Assembly (NCBI GenBank): GCA_003660555.1
Contig: QMUK01000013.1
Span: 1 to 18,926, forward strand
DNA: 18,926 bases
DNA from: Thermococci archaeon
Lineage (GTDB): Archaea > Hadarchaeota > B88-G9
Reading direction: 5' to 3'
In this document: one piece after another, positions 1-6,906 of the stretch
How positions within the stretch are numbered: position 1 is the stretch's first letter
Layout of the letters: the number at the start of each line of letters is the position of its first letter
Made by a program: the position numbers and the translations under genes
Notes under the pieces: generated by a model
What the model saw: only the letters and a program-made list of their open reading frames with translations
Databases searched by the model: none
What the model was told of the DNA's origin: nothing

Positions 1-8
1 AGGAGGTG
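1..8 (+). promoter_or_regulatory. Shine-Dalgarno site of truA
   Basis: AGGAGGTG at the window edge lies five bases before the ATG at 14. It is a near-complete complement to the 16S rRNA 3' end and fixes the truA start. Confidence 0.8.
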
Positions 9-13
9 TTTCC

Positions 14-820
14 ATGAAGAAGTGGGCATTGAGACTGGGATACTTTGGATGGAACTATCACGGTTTCCAGAGGCAGCCCGGTCTCAGGACTATAGAGGGT
101 GTGGTTCTAGGAGCTCTCAAGAGGAAATTGGGAGAAATACAAGATTACTCATACGCTAGCAGGACAGACAGAGGAGTTAGCTCCTTTGGAAATGTGATAA
201 GCTTTTCTTCTGAAATCAAACCTATTTTAGGTGCTCTAAATCATGATTTGCCCTGGGATGTTTTCTTTCTTAGCTGCAAGGAAGTCAGTACAGAATTCAA
301 TGCCAGATTTGCTCTCTGTAGGGAATACTCGTACTTCTTGCTTGATAATGGGAATCTCAACTTAGATAAAATGAACGCTGCATGTGAACTAGTTAAAGGG
401 GAACACGACTTTAGATACTTCTGTAAAATAGACAAAAAGAGGAAAATCGGGAAGAGGGGATACAGAAGAAAAGTCCTAGATTGTGAAGTTAAAGAGGGGA
501 AATGCGGATTGATAGTGCTTCGAATTACTGCAGATTCTTTCCTCTGGGAAATGGCCAGAAGGATTCTCTCTGCTGTGGTCTCAATAGGGAGGGGGGAATT
601 GGATCTAAGAGATTTGGAGCTCTCCTTGGAGCTCAAGAAGAAGTTGAACGTAAGACCTTTGGATCCCATCGGTCTAGTACTGACCGGGGTCAGGTATAGG
701 GACTTGGAGCTGAGCCTAGATGATGATGTCAAGAGACGTCTTCATAAGAGAATGTGTGAAAAAATTAGGGAGGAGGGAACCAAGTTCCTCCTCATTAAGA
801 ATTTCTTTGAGGCGTTATAG
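14..820 (+). CDS. truA: tRNA pseudouridine synthase A (TruA)
   Basis: Converts uridines of the tRNA anticodon stem-loop (positions 38-40 in the family) to pseudouridine, in the cytoplasm. The 268-residue length is normal for the family. The catalytic motif RTDRGV lies at residues 50-55, with Asp52 as the nucleophile; the family norm is RTDxGV. Other family landmarks are the FNAR...REYSY stretch after residue 90 and the late FLWEMARRIL helix, which matches the family's F-L-x-x-M-V-R segment. The ATG at 14 has a strong Shine-Dalgarno site (1-8), so the gene is complete. Its TAG stop overlaps the end of the convergent minus-strand gene by six bases. Family assignment is secure; the exact modified positions are inferred from the family. 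Confidence 0.95.
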   Translation: MKKWALRLGYFGWNYHGFQRQPGLRTIEGVVLGALKRKLGEIQDYSYASRTDRGVSSFGNVISFSSEIKPILGALNHDLPWDVFFLSCKEVSTEFNARFALCREYSYFLLDNGNLNLDKMNAACELVKGEHDFRYFCKIDKKRKIGKRGYRRKVLDCEVKEGKCGLIVLRITADSFLWEMARRILSAVVSIGRGELDLRDLELSLELKKKLNVRPLDPIGLVLTGVRYRDLELSLDDDVKRRLHKRMCEKIREEGTKFLLIKNFFEAL

Positions 821-2257
821 ACCTCTTCTAGTCCTCTGCCTTATTTTATCTCCAGTCTCGTCTTCCTCGCTGGGGTTAACTAGCTCTGGGGGTAGTAGCA
901 CTGGAGCGTCTATCCATGAGTAGTCGAACCTGTCTATTATTATGAGGAACTTCTCTTCCCCTGTTTCCACTTGTCCACCGTTTGCAAGCCAGTCTATTAC
1001 TCCTCTCAAGAATCCCTCGTTCTGGGTCTTTAACCTGAGCATATGGTAATCATTGAACAGGGAGGTGTCTCCTATGAACACAGCTCTTCCGGAGTTCCTC
1101 TCCACAGCTACTGCTATTTCTGGTAGGAACGTGTGTTCCCCTCTTTCGTACTTCAGGCTCCCAGTATCGAAGCTAGTGACCCATTCTCCTTTCTCTCTTC
1201 TAAAGAGTAAATCTCCCCAAGAACTGTCTTTTATAACGTATATAGGAGTGTAAACGTCTGCTCCCAGCAAGTCAGCTTTGCTCAACTTCATCATTCTTCC
1301 TTCCGCTGTAAGGTCGTAGGCTCTGAATGGGCCTCTCGCTATGGTATATAGTTTGAGCTCTACTCCGTTCTCTATTGCTGCTGGTTTTGGCATCACTGGT
1401 CTGTGGAGCTTGTCCCCATATACTAGGAGAGTACAGGCTCTCTCAACGTGTATCTTGTCCGCGTAATTATTGAACCTAGTCTTGGAGAAACTCAGGTTCA
1501 TCGTGAGCATTGAGTACTCTTCTCCCTTTATGCTCTTCTTTCTGTTAGTTCTTAGGTTGTAATATATCTTGTAAAGACTCCTTGGAGCCCAAACCTCGTC
1601 GTTTTTCCCTCTTCCTCCCTTAGTTCCAATTTTAGGGTAAGGTTGTTCGAAGTAATATATCCACCTCTCCTCTGGATCTACGTAATGTCTAACGCCCCCT
1701 CCCCATACCTTACCAACTCTCATGTCTTCCACAGGAACCCAGAACCAGTAAGACGGGTCTCCAACTACCTCAGCTATTACTGCGTAGTGGTTGACTCCCT
1801 CCTCTCCCTGGTAAGTGTTGGTATACTCCTTTGCAGTGAGCACGTTGGGGAGGAAAAGGACTCCAAATTCATTCCAGAAGTACCAGTTGTTCTTAACTAG
1901 GTACTCGTTGTAATTTACTGGATCTGCCCCTTCTCCTAGAACCAGGAGTCCTCCTCCGTTGTCTACATAGTAAGAGAGGTGCAACTTATCGCCGGCACTC
2001 AAATCTGCATATGACGGAACTATCACCACGTCGTACTCCAAGAGTTTCTCCTTTTCTTCAGGTAGTTGTTTCACTATTTCCACTTCGTATCCCATTGCCC
2101 CTATGACGGAATACATGTAGCTGAAGTCCTCATCTACCGTCCCATACTCTGGGTTGGCCAAGCTAAGTATCAGAACCTTGCCTTCCTGTGCCTCCGAGAT
2201 AGGCACTATCGAGAATAGCATCAAGGCAACAAGTGGTATTCCAATTCTTCCAAACAT
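815..2257 (-). CDS. secreted protein with GATase1-like (DUF4350/ThuA-like) fold
   Basis: The function is not known. Residues 1-23 form a Sec signal peptide: short basic start, hydrophobic core, cleavage probably after Ser-Glu-Ala. No later membrane span or anchor is visible, so the mature protein is probably released or held by other wall proteins. The segment after the signal (about residues 27-115) alternates beta strands and helices in a Rossmann-like pattern, with DVVIVPSY and a GGGLLVLGEG turn. A later strand, RAVFIGDTSLFND, precedes FLRGVIDWLANGG. Together these resemble the class I glutamine-amidotransferase-like folds of DUF4350, ThuA and IFT52-like proteins, but no nucleophile Cys sits at the elbow. 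I chose ATG 2257 because GGGGAGGG lies eight bases upstream. A GTG at 2263 is possible but only two bases from that site. It has its own promoter (2310-2326) and overlaps truA tail to tail. Confidence 0.8.
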   Translation of the reverse strand: MFGRIGIPLVALMLFSIVPISEAQEGKVLILSLANPEYGTVDEDFSYMYSVIGAMGYEVEIVKQLPEEKEKLLEYDVVIVPSYADLSAGDKLHLSYYVDNGGGLLVLGEGADPVNYNEYLVKNNWYFWNEFGVLFLPNVLTAKEYTNTYQGEEGVNHYAVIAEVVGDPSYWFWVPVEDMRVGKVWGGGVRHYVDPEERWIYYFEQPYPKIGTKGGRGKNDEVWAPRSLYKIYYNLRTNRKKSIKGEEYSMLTMNLSFSKTRFNNYADKIHVERACTLLVYGDKLHRPVMPKPAAIENGVELKLYTIARGPFRAYDLTAEGRMMKLSKADLLGADVYTPIYVIKDSSWGDLLFRREKGEWVTSFDTGSLKYERGEHTFLPEIAVAVERNSGRAVFIGDTSLFNDYHMLRLKTQNEGFLRGVIDWLANGGQVETGEEKFLIIIDRFDYSWIDAPVLLPPELVNPSEEDETGDKIRQRTRRGL

Positions 2258-2309
2258 CCGCACAGCCCTCCCCTATTGTTTTGTGGCGTTCACCCTCTCA
2301 CAGACTCGG

Positions 2310-2326
2310 CTTATATCCTTTTCGGT
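2310..2326 (-). promoter_or_regulatory. BRE/TATA promoter of the secreted GATase-like gene
   Basis: Read on the minus strand this is CGAAAAGGATATAAG. The purine-rich BRE is followed by a TATA box at 2310-2317. A transcript would start about 25 bases downstream (near 2287), leaving a leader of about 30 bases that contains the GGGGAGGG ribosome site. It indicates that the gene can be transcribed separately from purLQ, which ends 150 bases upstream. Confidence 0.6.
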
Positions 2327-2359
2327 AATGTCTTCCTTCTGCGTAATTACATGGTAGAG

Positions 2360-2383
2360 TATTCACGCTTGAATATTATATTC
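2360..2383. repeat. overlapping short palindromes in the purQ downstream gap
   Basis: A perfect palindrome, GAATAT-T-ATATTC, spans 2371-2383. A further TATTC half-site at 2360-2364 pairs with the GAATA at 2371-2375 across six bases. The elements lie in the 155-base gap between purQ and the secreted-protein gene, upstream of that gene's TATA box. They could be an operator or activator site, or a weak hairpin behind purQ. The rest of the gap contains only the promoter and ribosome site. Confidence 0.4.
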
Positions 2384-2412
2384 CACCGATATTAACTCGA
2401 GGGTCGAAGTAG

Positions 2413-3222
2413 TCAAACCTCGTTCAAATAGTGCTTGAGTGAATAGAAGAGTTTGAAGCCGTCTCTCCTGCCTCCACCCCTAGTCCACTCCTGGGACTGA
2501 AACTCTAGAACTGCCCTCTCCGGATGAGGCATTAACCCTATGACGTTTCCCTCTGGGTTGCATATCCCTGCTATGTTAAGCTCTGAACCATTTGGATTCC
2601 AAGGGTATTCGCTTTTGACTTCTCCTTGGAGATCAGAGTACTTGAATATTACTTGATCATTAGAGACAAGCTCCTCCAATACCTCCCTTGGAGCTAGAAA
2701 TCTACCCTCCATATGAGCTATTGGCATTCTTATTAGCTCGTCCTTCTCTATGAGTATGTCTATGGAGCATCTGCCCTTCTCAGAGGAGTGAAGTAGTGTG
2801 ACCTCTCTGCACTCGAATTTCGCTCTGGTGTTCACTGAAAGAGCTGCCTCAGGCTTCCCAGGATTAAATCCTGGTAGTAGCCCACTTTCGACTAGAACTT
2901 GAAATCCGTTACATATTCCTAATACTACTCTCCCCTCCTCGATATAGGATTCTATTTCTCTTCCTAAAGTAGTTCTCAGGTAAGAGGAAAATATGGCTCC
3001 GGCTCTTACGTAGTCTCCGGCTGAGAATCCGCCGGGAATTACGATGGCATGGTAATCCCATATGTCTCTCTTTCTAAGTCTTCCTGAGAACTGTTTGAGA
3101 TGCACTATCTCTGCACTTATTCCAACTAAGTCCAAAGCCCTCTTAGTCTCCTGTTCGCAATTAGTTCCTTCTATTATTAGTACACACGCCTTTACATCAC
3201 TTCCTTCAGATTCCCTCTCCAA
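2413..3222 (-). CDS. purQ: FGAM synthase glutaminase subunit PurQ
   Basis: Class I glutamine amidotransferase that supplies ammonia to PurL for FGAR to FGAM conversion in purine synthesis; cytoplasmic. From the chosen start it is 269 residues. The N-terminal GTNCEQE motif lies around residue 20. The nucleophile is Cys104 in GICNG, and the other triad residues are His233 and Glu235 in MPHPER. The frame stays open upstream to an ATG at 3381, but that stretch lies inside purL and has no family similarity. At the usual family start the codon is GTA, not a start codon. The TTG at 3220-3222 has a GGAGGT site (3232-3237) nine bases upstream, so I place the start there, with eight or so extra N-terminal residues. 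It overlaps the purL end by 31 bases and is probably translationally coupled. Confidence 0.92.
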   Translation of the reverse strand: MERESEGSDVKACVLIIEGTNCEQETKRALDLVGISAEIVHLKQFSGRLRKRDIWDYHAIVIPGGFSAGDYVRAGAIFSSYLRTTLGREIESYIEEGRVVLGICNGFQVLVESGLLPGFNPGKPEAALSVNTRAKFECREVTLLHSSEKGRCSIDILIEKDELIRMPIAHMEGRFLAPREVLEELVSNDQVIFKYSDLQGEVKSEYPWNPNGSELNIAGICNPEGNVIGLMPHPERAVLEFQSQEWTRGGGRRDGFKLFYSLKHYLNEV

Positions 3223-5444
3223 GCCATCTCTACCTCCTCTAGGTCTATTTCCAGATCTAATGAATCCGATATGAATGATAGCTTCTCTCCTTTCTTGGTT
3301 CTGCCTATCAGGTAGTGGTCTATTCCTGATATTTTGTCCAATACTACGTCTAAATTCTTCTTCTCTACTTCTATGATCCATCTCCCGTTGCTTTCAGAGA
3401 AGAGTACGTAGTCTTCCCTATAAGAGTTCGGAATTTTCACCTCGAATCCTATTCCTCCAGCTAATGCCATTTCGCAAAGAGATACCCCGAGTCCTCCCTC
3501 AGATAGGTCGTGACAAGAGAGTATTAGCCCAGAATTCATCATTTTCAATATTGTTTCTGCTTTCCTCTTAGTTTCCCTCGGATTAACTCTAGGTACCATT
3601 CCATATTTCTTCTTTTTTAGAATGTAGTATTGAGACCCACCCATTTCTCTCTTGGTTTCTCCTATTAGTATTAGGTAGCTTTTAGTCGATTTCAAATCCA
3701 TAGTCACGCATTTCCTCACGTCTTCCACTATTCCTATTCCTATTACAGCAGGAGTCGGCACTACTCCTCCTCTTTTAGTCTCGTTGTAAAAGCTCACATT
3801 TCCGCTTATGAATGGAGTTCCGAATTCCATGGCAACTAGTCTCAGTCCCTTGAGAGAACTCACGAACTCCCCCATTCTCTCCTTCTTCTCGGGATTTCCA
3901 AAGTTGAGACAGTCTAGAAGAGAATCCGGCCTTGAATTCACAGATATTAGGTTCCTCACTGACTCCTCTGCAGCACTAGCTGCTCCCCAATAGGGGTTAA
4001 GCTCCATGTAATAGGGATTGACGTCTGATGTGAGGGCTATTCCTCTCCAGCTATGGGGAGCCTTAATGACTGAGGCATCCCCTGGCCCTGGAGACTCTAT
4101 TCTTCCTTGCAATGGTTTAATTACTGTGTTCCCCTTGACGTCATAGTCGTACTGCCGAATTACCTTCTCTTGGCTTGAAACATTTGGAGAGGCGAGTATT
4201 CTCAGTAAGTCTTCTCTTATATCTCCGAGTTCTACTCCCATGTCTTTCTCCTCTCTTTCCTCTATGACATAGGGTCTACTTCTCTCTAATGCCCCTACGA
4301 AGAAATCTGTGTCTATTTCGAAGACTTTCTCTCCCATGTAGTATGCCCTGACTTTCCTTTCTCCAGTAACGGATCCTATCTCACTGTACTCTATTTCCCA
4401 GAAATCCAGTGATTCCCTGACTTTCTCTAGGTTCTCCCTTGGAACAGAGAGGAGCATTCTCTCTTGGGATTCGGAAATCCATATTTCCCATGGTCTCAAT
4501 TTCTGTCTGAGATGTACCTTGTCTAAGTGCACCTCAGCTCCGAGTCCAGCTGAATAACTCATTTCTCCGATGGCTACAGCTAGCCCTCCTCCGCCTAGAT
4601 CTTTCATACCACTTATCAACTTCCTTACTTCCAAGATAGCGTGTATCAGCGGTTCCTTGGTTATTGGATCTCCTATTTGTACCGCTGACCTTTCCTTCTC
4701 TCTTTCTTCAGATAGCTCTTTAGATGCAAAAGATACTCCCATTATTCCGTCTGCACCTGTTCTGCCTCCTACCAGTAATATCACATCCCCAGGAGATCCA
4801 AACCTGCTTCTCACTACGTTAGATTTCTCTACTAAGCCTATGCATCCCACGTTCACTAGGCAATAATCAGAGTAGCTTTCGTGGAATTTAACGCTCCCAG
4901 AAACTGTGGGAATTCCAACTCTGTTTCCGTAGTCCGATATTCCCTTCACGACCATGGCATGCAGATAAGAGTTCCTGGGTTCATCTAGGGGTCCAAAGAA
5001 AAGTACGTCTACTAGAGCTATTGGTTCCGCTCCCATGCAGAGTACGTCTCTTATTATGCCTCCAACACCCGTGGCAGCTCCCCCATATGGCTCCACTGCA
5101 GAGGGGTGATTGTGGCTCTCCATTGCAGCCACGTAGTAATACTCGGAGTCGAATTCTCTGAGTCCGGAATCTTCTCTGAGGAAGACTTCTCCTATTGAGA
5201 GCAAGTATTTCCTTAGGAATCTCTTACTAGACTTATAGGAGCAATGTTCACTCCAAGCCTGGGCTAATCCATAAAGCTCTACATCATATGGGTCTCTTCC
5301 AATTTCTGAGAAGTAATCCCTTATCCTAGTCATTTCCTCGATGTCAAGTCCCAAATTCATTACCTTGCTGATCTCCAACAGTTCCTCCTTATCTCTACCT
5401 CTTACACTTATTTTAAATACCCCGTCTAGAACTTCTGAGAACAA
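3192..5444 (-). CDS. purL: FGAM synthase large subunit PurL
   Basis: ATP-dependent phosphoribosylformylglycinamidine synthase, small-PurL type, which works with PurQ and PurS. Its 750 residues are close to the usual length. WSEHCSYK near residue 65 holds the catalytic His (His67). ESHNHPS at 109-115 and the glycine-rich segments DLGGGG and CHDLSEGG mark the duplicated AIR-synthase-like halves. The only upstream start is TTG 5444, just after an in-frame stop, preceded by GGGAG. A canonical PurL would begin at Met29 (position 5360). The first 28 residues are therefore an extension, with a strand-helix pattern resembling the second half of PurS (inference). It overlaps the upstream epimerase by 32 bases and purQ by 31, so the three genes look like one operon. 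Confidence 0.95.
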   Translation of the reverse strand: MFSEVLDGVFKISVRGRDKEELLEISKVMNLGLDIEEMTRIRDYFSEIGRDPYDVELYGLAQAWSEHCSYKSSKRFLRKYLLSIGEVFLREDSGLREFDSEYYYVAAMESHNHPSAVEPYGGAATGVGGIIRDVLCMGAEPIALVDVLFFGPLDEPRNSYLHAMVVKGISDYGNRVGIPTVSGSVKFHESYSDYCLVNVGCIGLVEKSNVVRSRFGSPGDVILLVGGRTGADGIMGVSFASKELSEEREKERSAVQIGDPITKEPLIHAILEVRKLISGMKDLGGGGLAVAIGEMSYSAGLGAEVHLDKVHLRQKLRPWEIWISESQERMLLSVPRENLEKVRESLDFWEIEYSEIGSVTGERKVRAYYMGEKVFEIDTDFFVGALERSRPYVIEEREEKDMGVELGDIREDLLRILASPNVSSQEKVIRQYDYDVKGNTVIKPLQGRIESPGPGDASVIKAPHSWRGIALTSDVNPYYMELNPYWGAASAAEESVRNLISVNSRPDSLLDCLNFGNPEKKERMGEFVSSLKGLRLVAMEFGTPFISGNVSFYNETKRGGVVPTPAVIGIGIVEDVRKCVTMDLKSTKSYLILIGETKREMGGSQYYILKKKKYGMVPRVNPRETKRKAETILKMMNSGLILSCHDLSEGGLGVSLCEMALAGGIGFEVKIPNSYREDYVLFSESNGRWIIEVEKKNLDVVLDKISGIDHYLIGRTKKGEKLSFISDSLDLEIDLEEVEMAWRGNLKEVM

Positions 5445-6345
5445 GGTCTATCATCTCCCTTATTCCATCTCTCAAAGATATCTCAGCCTCGAATCCGAGC
5501 TCCTTCTTTGCTAGGGATGTGTCAGCAAAACTCCTCTCTATTTCATTTGGTTGTGCTCTTCTCATCTCTGGTTTCTCCATCTCCAACCCAAAGGAGGATG
5601 CCTCCTCTGATAATATTCGATATAGTTCCACTATGCTCGTTTCCTTCCCAGTACCTATGTTTATCCTTCTACTCCTTGTCCTTTTTTCTATCGATAGTAA
5701 AAATGCCCTGGAAACGTCCTCCACATGAATGAAGTCCCTAGTTTGGCTTCCACCGTATATCTTCGGAGGAATTCCTCTGGAAATAGAGGAGAGAAACTCA
5801 TGCAACACTCCTCTTTTCTGCCCCGGACCATACACATTGAATATTCTCAGGGAAACTGTCTCAATTCCGTATTTATCTGAATATTCCTCTAAAATTAGTT
5901 CTCCTATCAGTTTGCTTAGTGCATATGGATTCTCCGGTTTCGGAGGCATGTCTTCCCTCAGGGGTGGATCTTGGTTTCCGTATACGGATGCACTAGATGC
6001 GAACACTATTTTGTCCACACTCCCAGATACAGAAGCTTCCGCTATGTTTGCAGTTGCTAGTACGTTATTCCTGAGATATTCCGCTGGGAAGCACATTGAT
6101 TCAGATGCAGAAGTGAGTGCTGCTCCGTGTACTACTAATGATGCGTCCTTCAGCACTTCCTTTACTCTAGGAAGTTCACCGTAGTTAGAGAGGTCTACTC
6201 TTAGCAGTGGTATGTCCTCAGGCAAGTTATTCCTGTCCCCTGTGGACAAATTGTCCAATACTATCACATCATATCCTTCCTTAGCCAGAGAAGTGGCCAC
6301 TCGCGAGAGTATGAAGCCCGCTCCTCCTGTTACTATTACCGACAT
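5413..6345 (-). CDS. NAD-dependent epimerase/dehydratase (GalE-like SDR)
   Basis: Extended short-chain dehydrogenase that probably acts on a nucleotide sugar, for example as a UDP-hexose 4-epimerase, in the cytoplasm. The 310 residues match the family. The N-terminal cofactor motif reads TGGAGFILS: the first two glycines (7 and 10) are kept, but the third, normally Gly, is Leu13. LDNLSTG near residue 30 fits the acidic NAD-binding position. The catalytic Ser lies in FASSASVYG (about 118), and Tyr141 and Lys145 form the YxxxK pair. GGSQTRDFIHVEDV is the usual substrate-domain segment. ATG 6345 has only a weak AAGGTT site; the TATA box lies about 29 bases upstream, so the message may be leaderless. 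It leads the purLQ operon, although the sugar and purine functions are not obviously linked. The exact substrate cannot be read from the sequence. Confidence 0.88.
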   Translation of the reverse strand: MSVIVTGGAGFILSRVATSLAKEGYDVIVLDNLSTGDRNNLPEDIPLLRVDLSNYGELPRVKEVLKDASLVVHGAALTSASESMCFPAEYLRNNVLATANIAEASVSGSVDKIVFASSASVYGNQDPPLREDMPPKPENPYALSKLIGELILEEYSDKYGIETVSLRIFNVYGPGQKRGVLHEFLSSISRGIPPKIYGGSQTRDFIHVEDVSRAFLLSIEKRTRSRRINIGTGKETSIVELYRILSEEASSFGLEMEKPEMRRAQPNEIERSFADTSLAKKELGFEAEISLRDGIREMIDLVLRSSRRGI

Positions 6346-6370
6346 GTAACCTTTATCACGAGTTCGGTAG

Positions 6371-6380
6371 GTATAAAAAA
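6371..6380. promoter_or_regulatory. shared TATA element between the epimerase and gins23
   Basis: TATAAAAAA on the plus strand reads TTTTTTATA on the minus strand, so one element fits the archaeal TATA consensus both ways. It lies about 29 bases before the epimerase ATG (6345) and about 20 bases before the gins23 GTG codons (6394 and 6397). Both transcripts would then have no leader or a very short one. Confidence 0.5.
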
Positions 6381-6393
6381 GTAGGTAGGTGAA

Positions 6394-6888
6394 GTGGTGC
6401 TCCCCTCCTCTATAAGAGAGATGACTAGGGAAGTTCTCGTTAAAGCTAGGAAGAGCTTCGATACCATTCCACTTGTTAGAGGGGAGGAAGTAAAGGGACT
6501 GACTAAGAATTCCACATGGCAGTATCCTTTATGGCAGGCTCAAGTGCTGGAGGAGGAGGGTCTAGTAGAGATATGTCGAGTAGAGATGTCTGAGATAGGT
6601 AAGAAGTTGATGGCGGAGAGAAGGGGTAAGGCCATTCAAAGAGTGGAAGAGTGGTTTTTCAATAACGCTAGAATTACTCTGAAACGAGAAGAAGACCCAG
6701 AAAAAGAGAGAAAGATGAGATTTAAATTGAAGGAATTGTTAGAGCTGAGATTAGAGAAGATTACCAGAATGGCACTAACCGGTGAGGAAGAGGGGTCAAA
6801 AAACCTCACAGAAGACGAGAAAATCTTATTTAACAAAATAAAAGTCGAATTAGATGAGTTTAGGGAGAGAATATTTAGTGATATTTAA
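6394..6888 (+). CDS. GINS complex subunit, Gins23 type
   Basis: Component of the replicative helicase complex (GINS with MCM and the Cdc45/RecJ-like protein). It has 164 residues. The N-terminal part (about 12-60) looks like the small beta-rich B domain: a PLVRGEEV segment is followed by YPLWQAQVLEEEGLVEI, the family's L-P-x-x-x-A-x-x-L...G segment. The rest is the helical A domain. B-before-A order is the archaeal Gins23 arrangement; Gins51 has the reverse order. The mcm gene 18 bases downstream supports the call, since gins23-mcm adjacency is known in Sulfolobus. Two successive GTG codons (6394 and 6397) follow AGGTGA; the second has better spacing, and an ATG at 6421 is a less likely start. 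Similarity in this family is always low, so the call rests on domain order and context. Confidence 0.8.
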   Translation: MVLPSSIREMTREVLVKARKSFDTIPLVRGEEVKGLTKNSTWQYPLWQAQVLEEEGLVEICRVEMSEIGKKLMAERRGKAIQRVEEWFFNNARITLKREEDPEKERKMRFKLKELLELRLEKITRMALTGEEEGSKNLTEDEKILFNKIKVELDEFRERIFSDI

Positions 6889-6906
6889 GCAGGAGGTGTG
6901 TAATAC

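Noticed and set aside
241-732. 163-residue minus-strand open frame
   Set aside because: Mirror of truA, whose catalytic motif and length are secure.
3223-3381. N-terminal extension of the PurQ frame up to an ATG at 3381
   Set aside because: It lies inside purL in another frame, is Arg/Glu-rich without family similarity, and a TTG with a good ribosome site lies near the family's normal start.
5729-6184. 151-residue plus-strand open frame
   Set aside because: Mirror of the epimerase coding sequence; Ser/Pro-rich shadow composition without a ribosome site.
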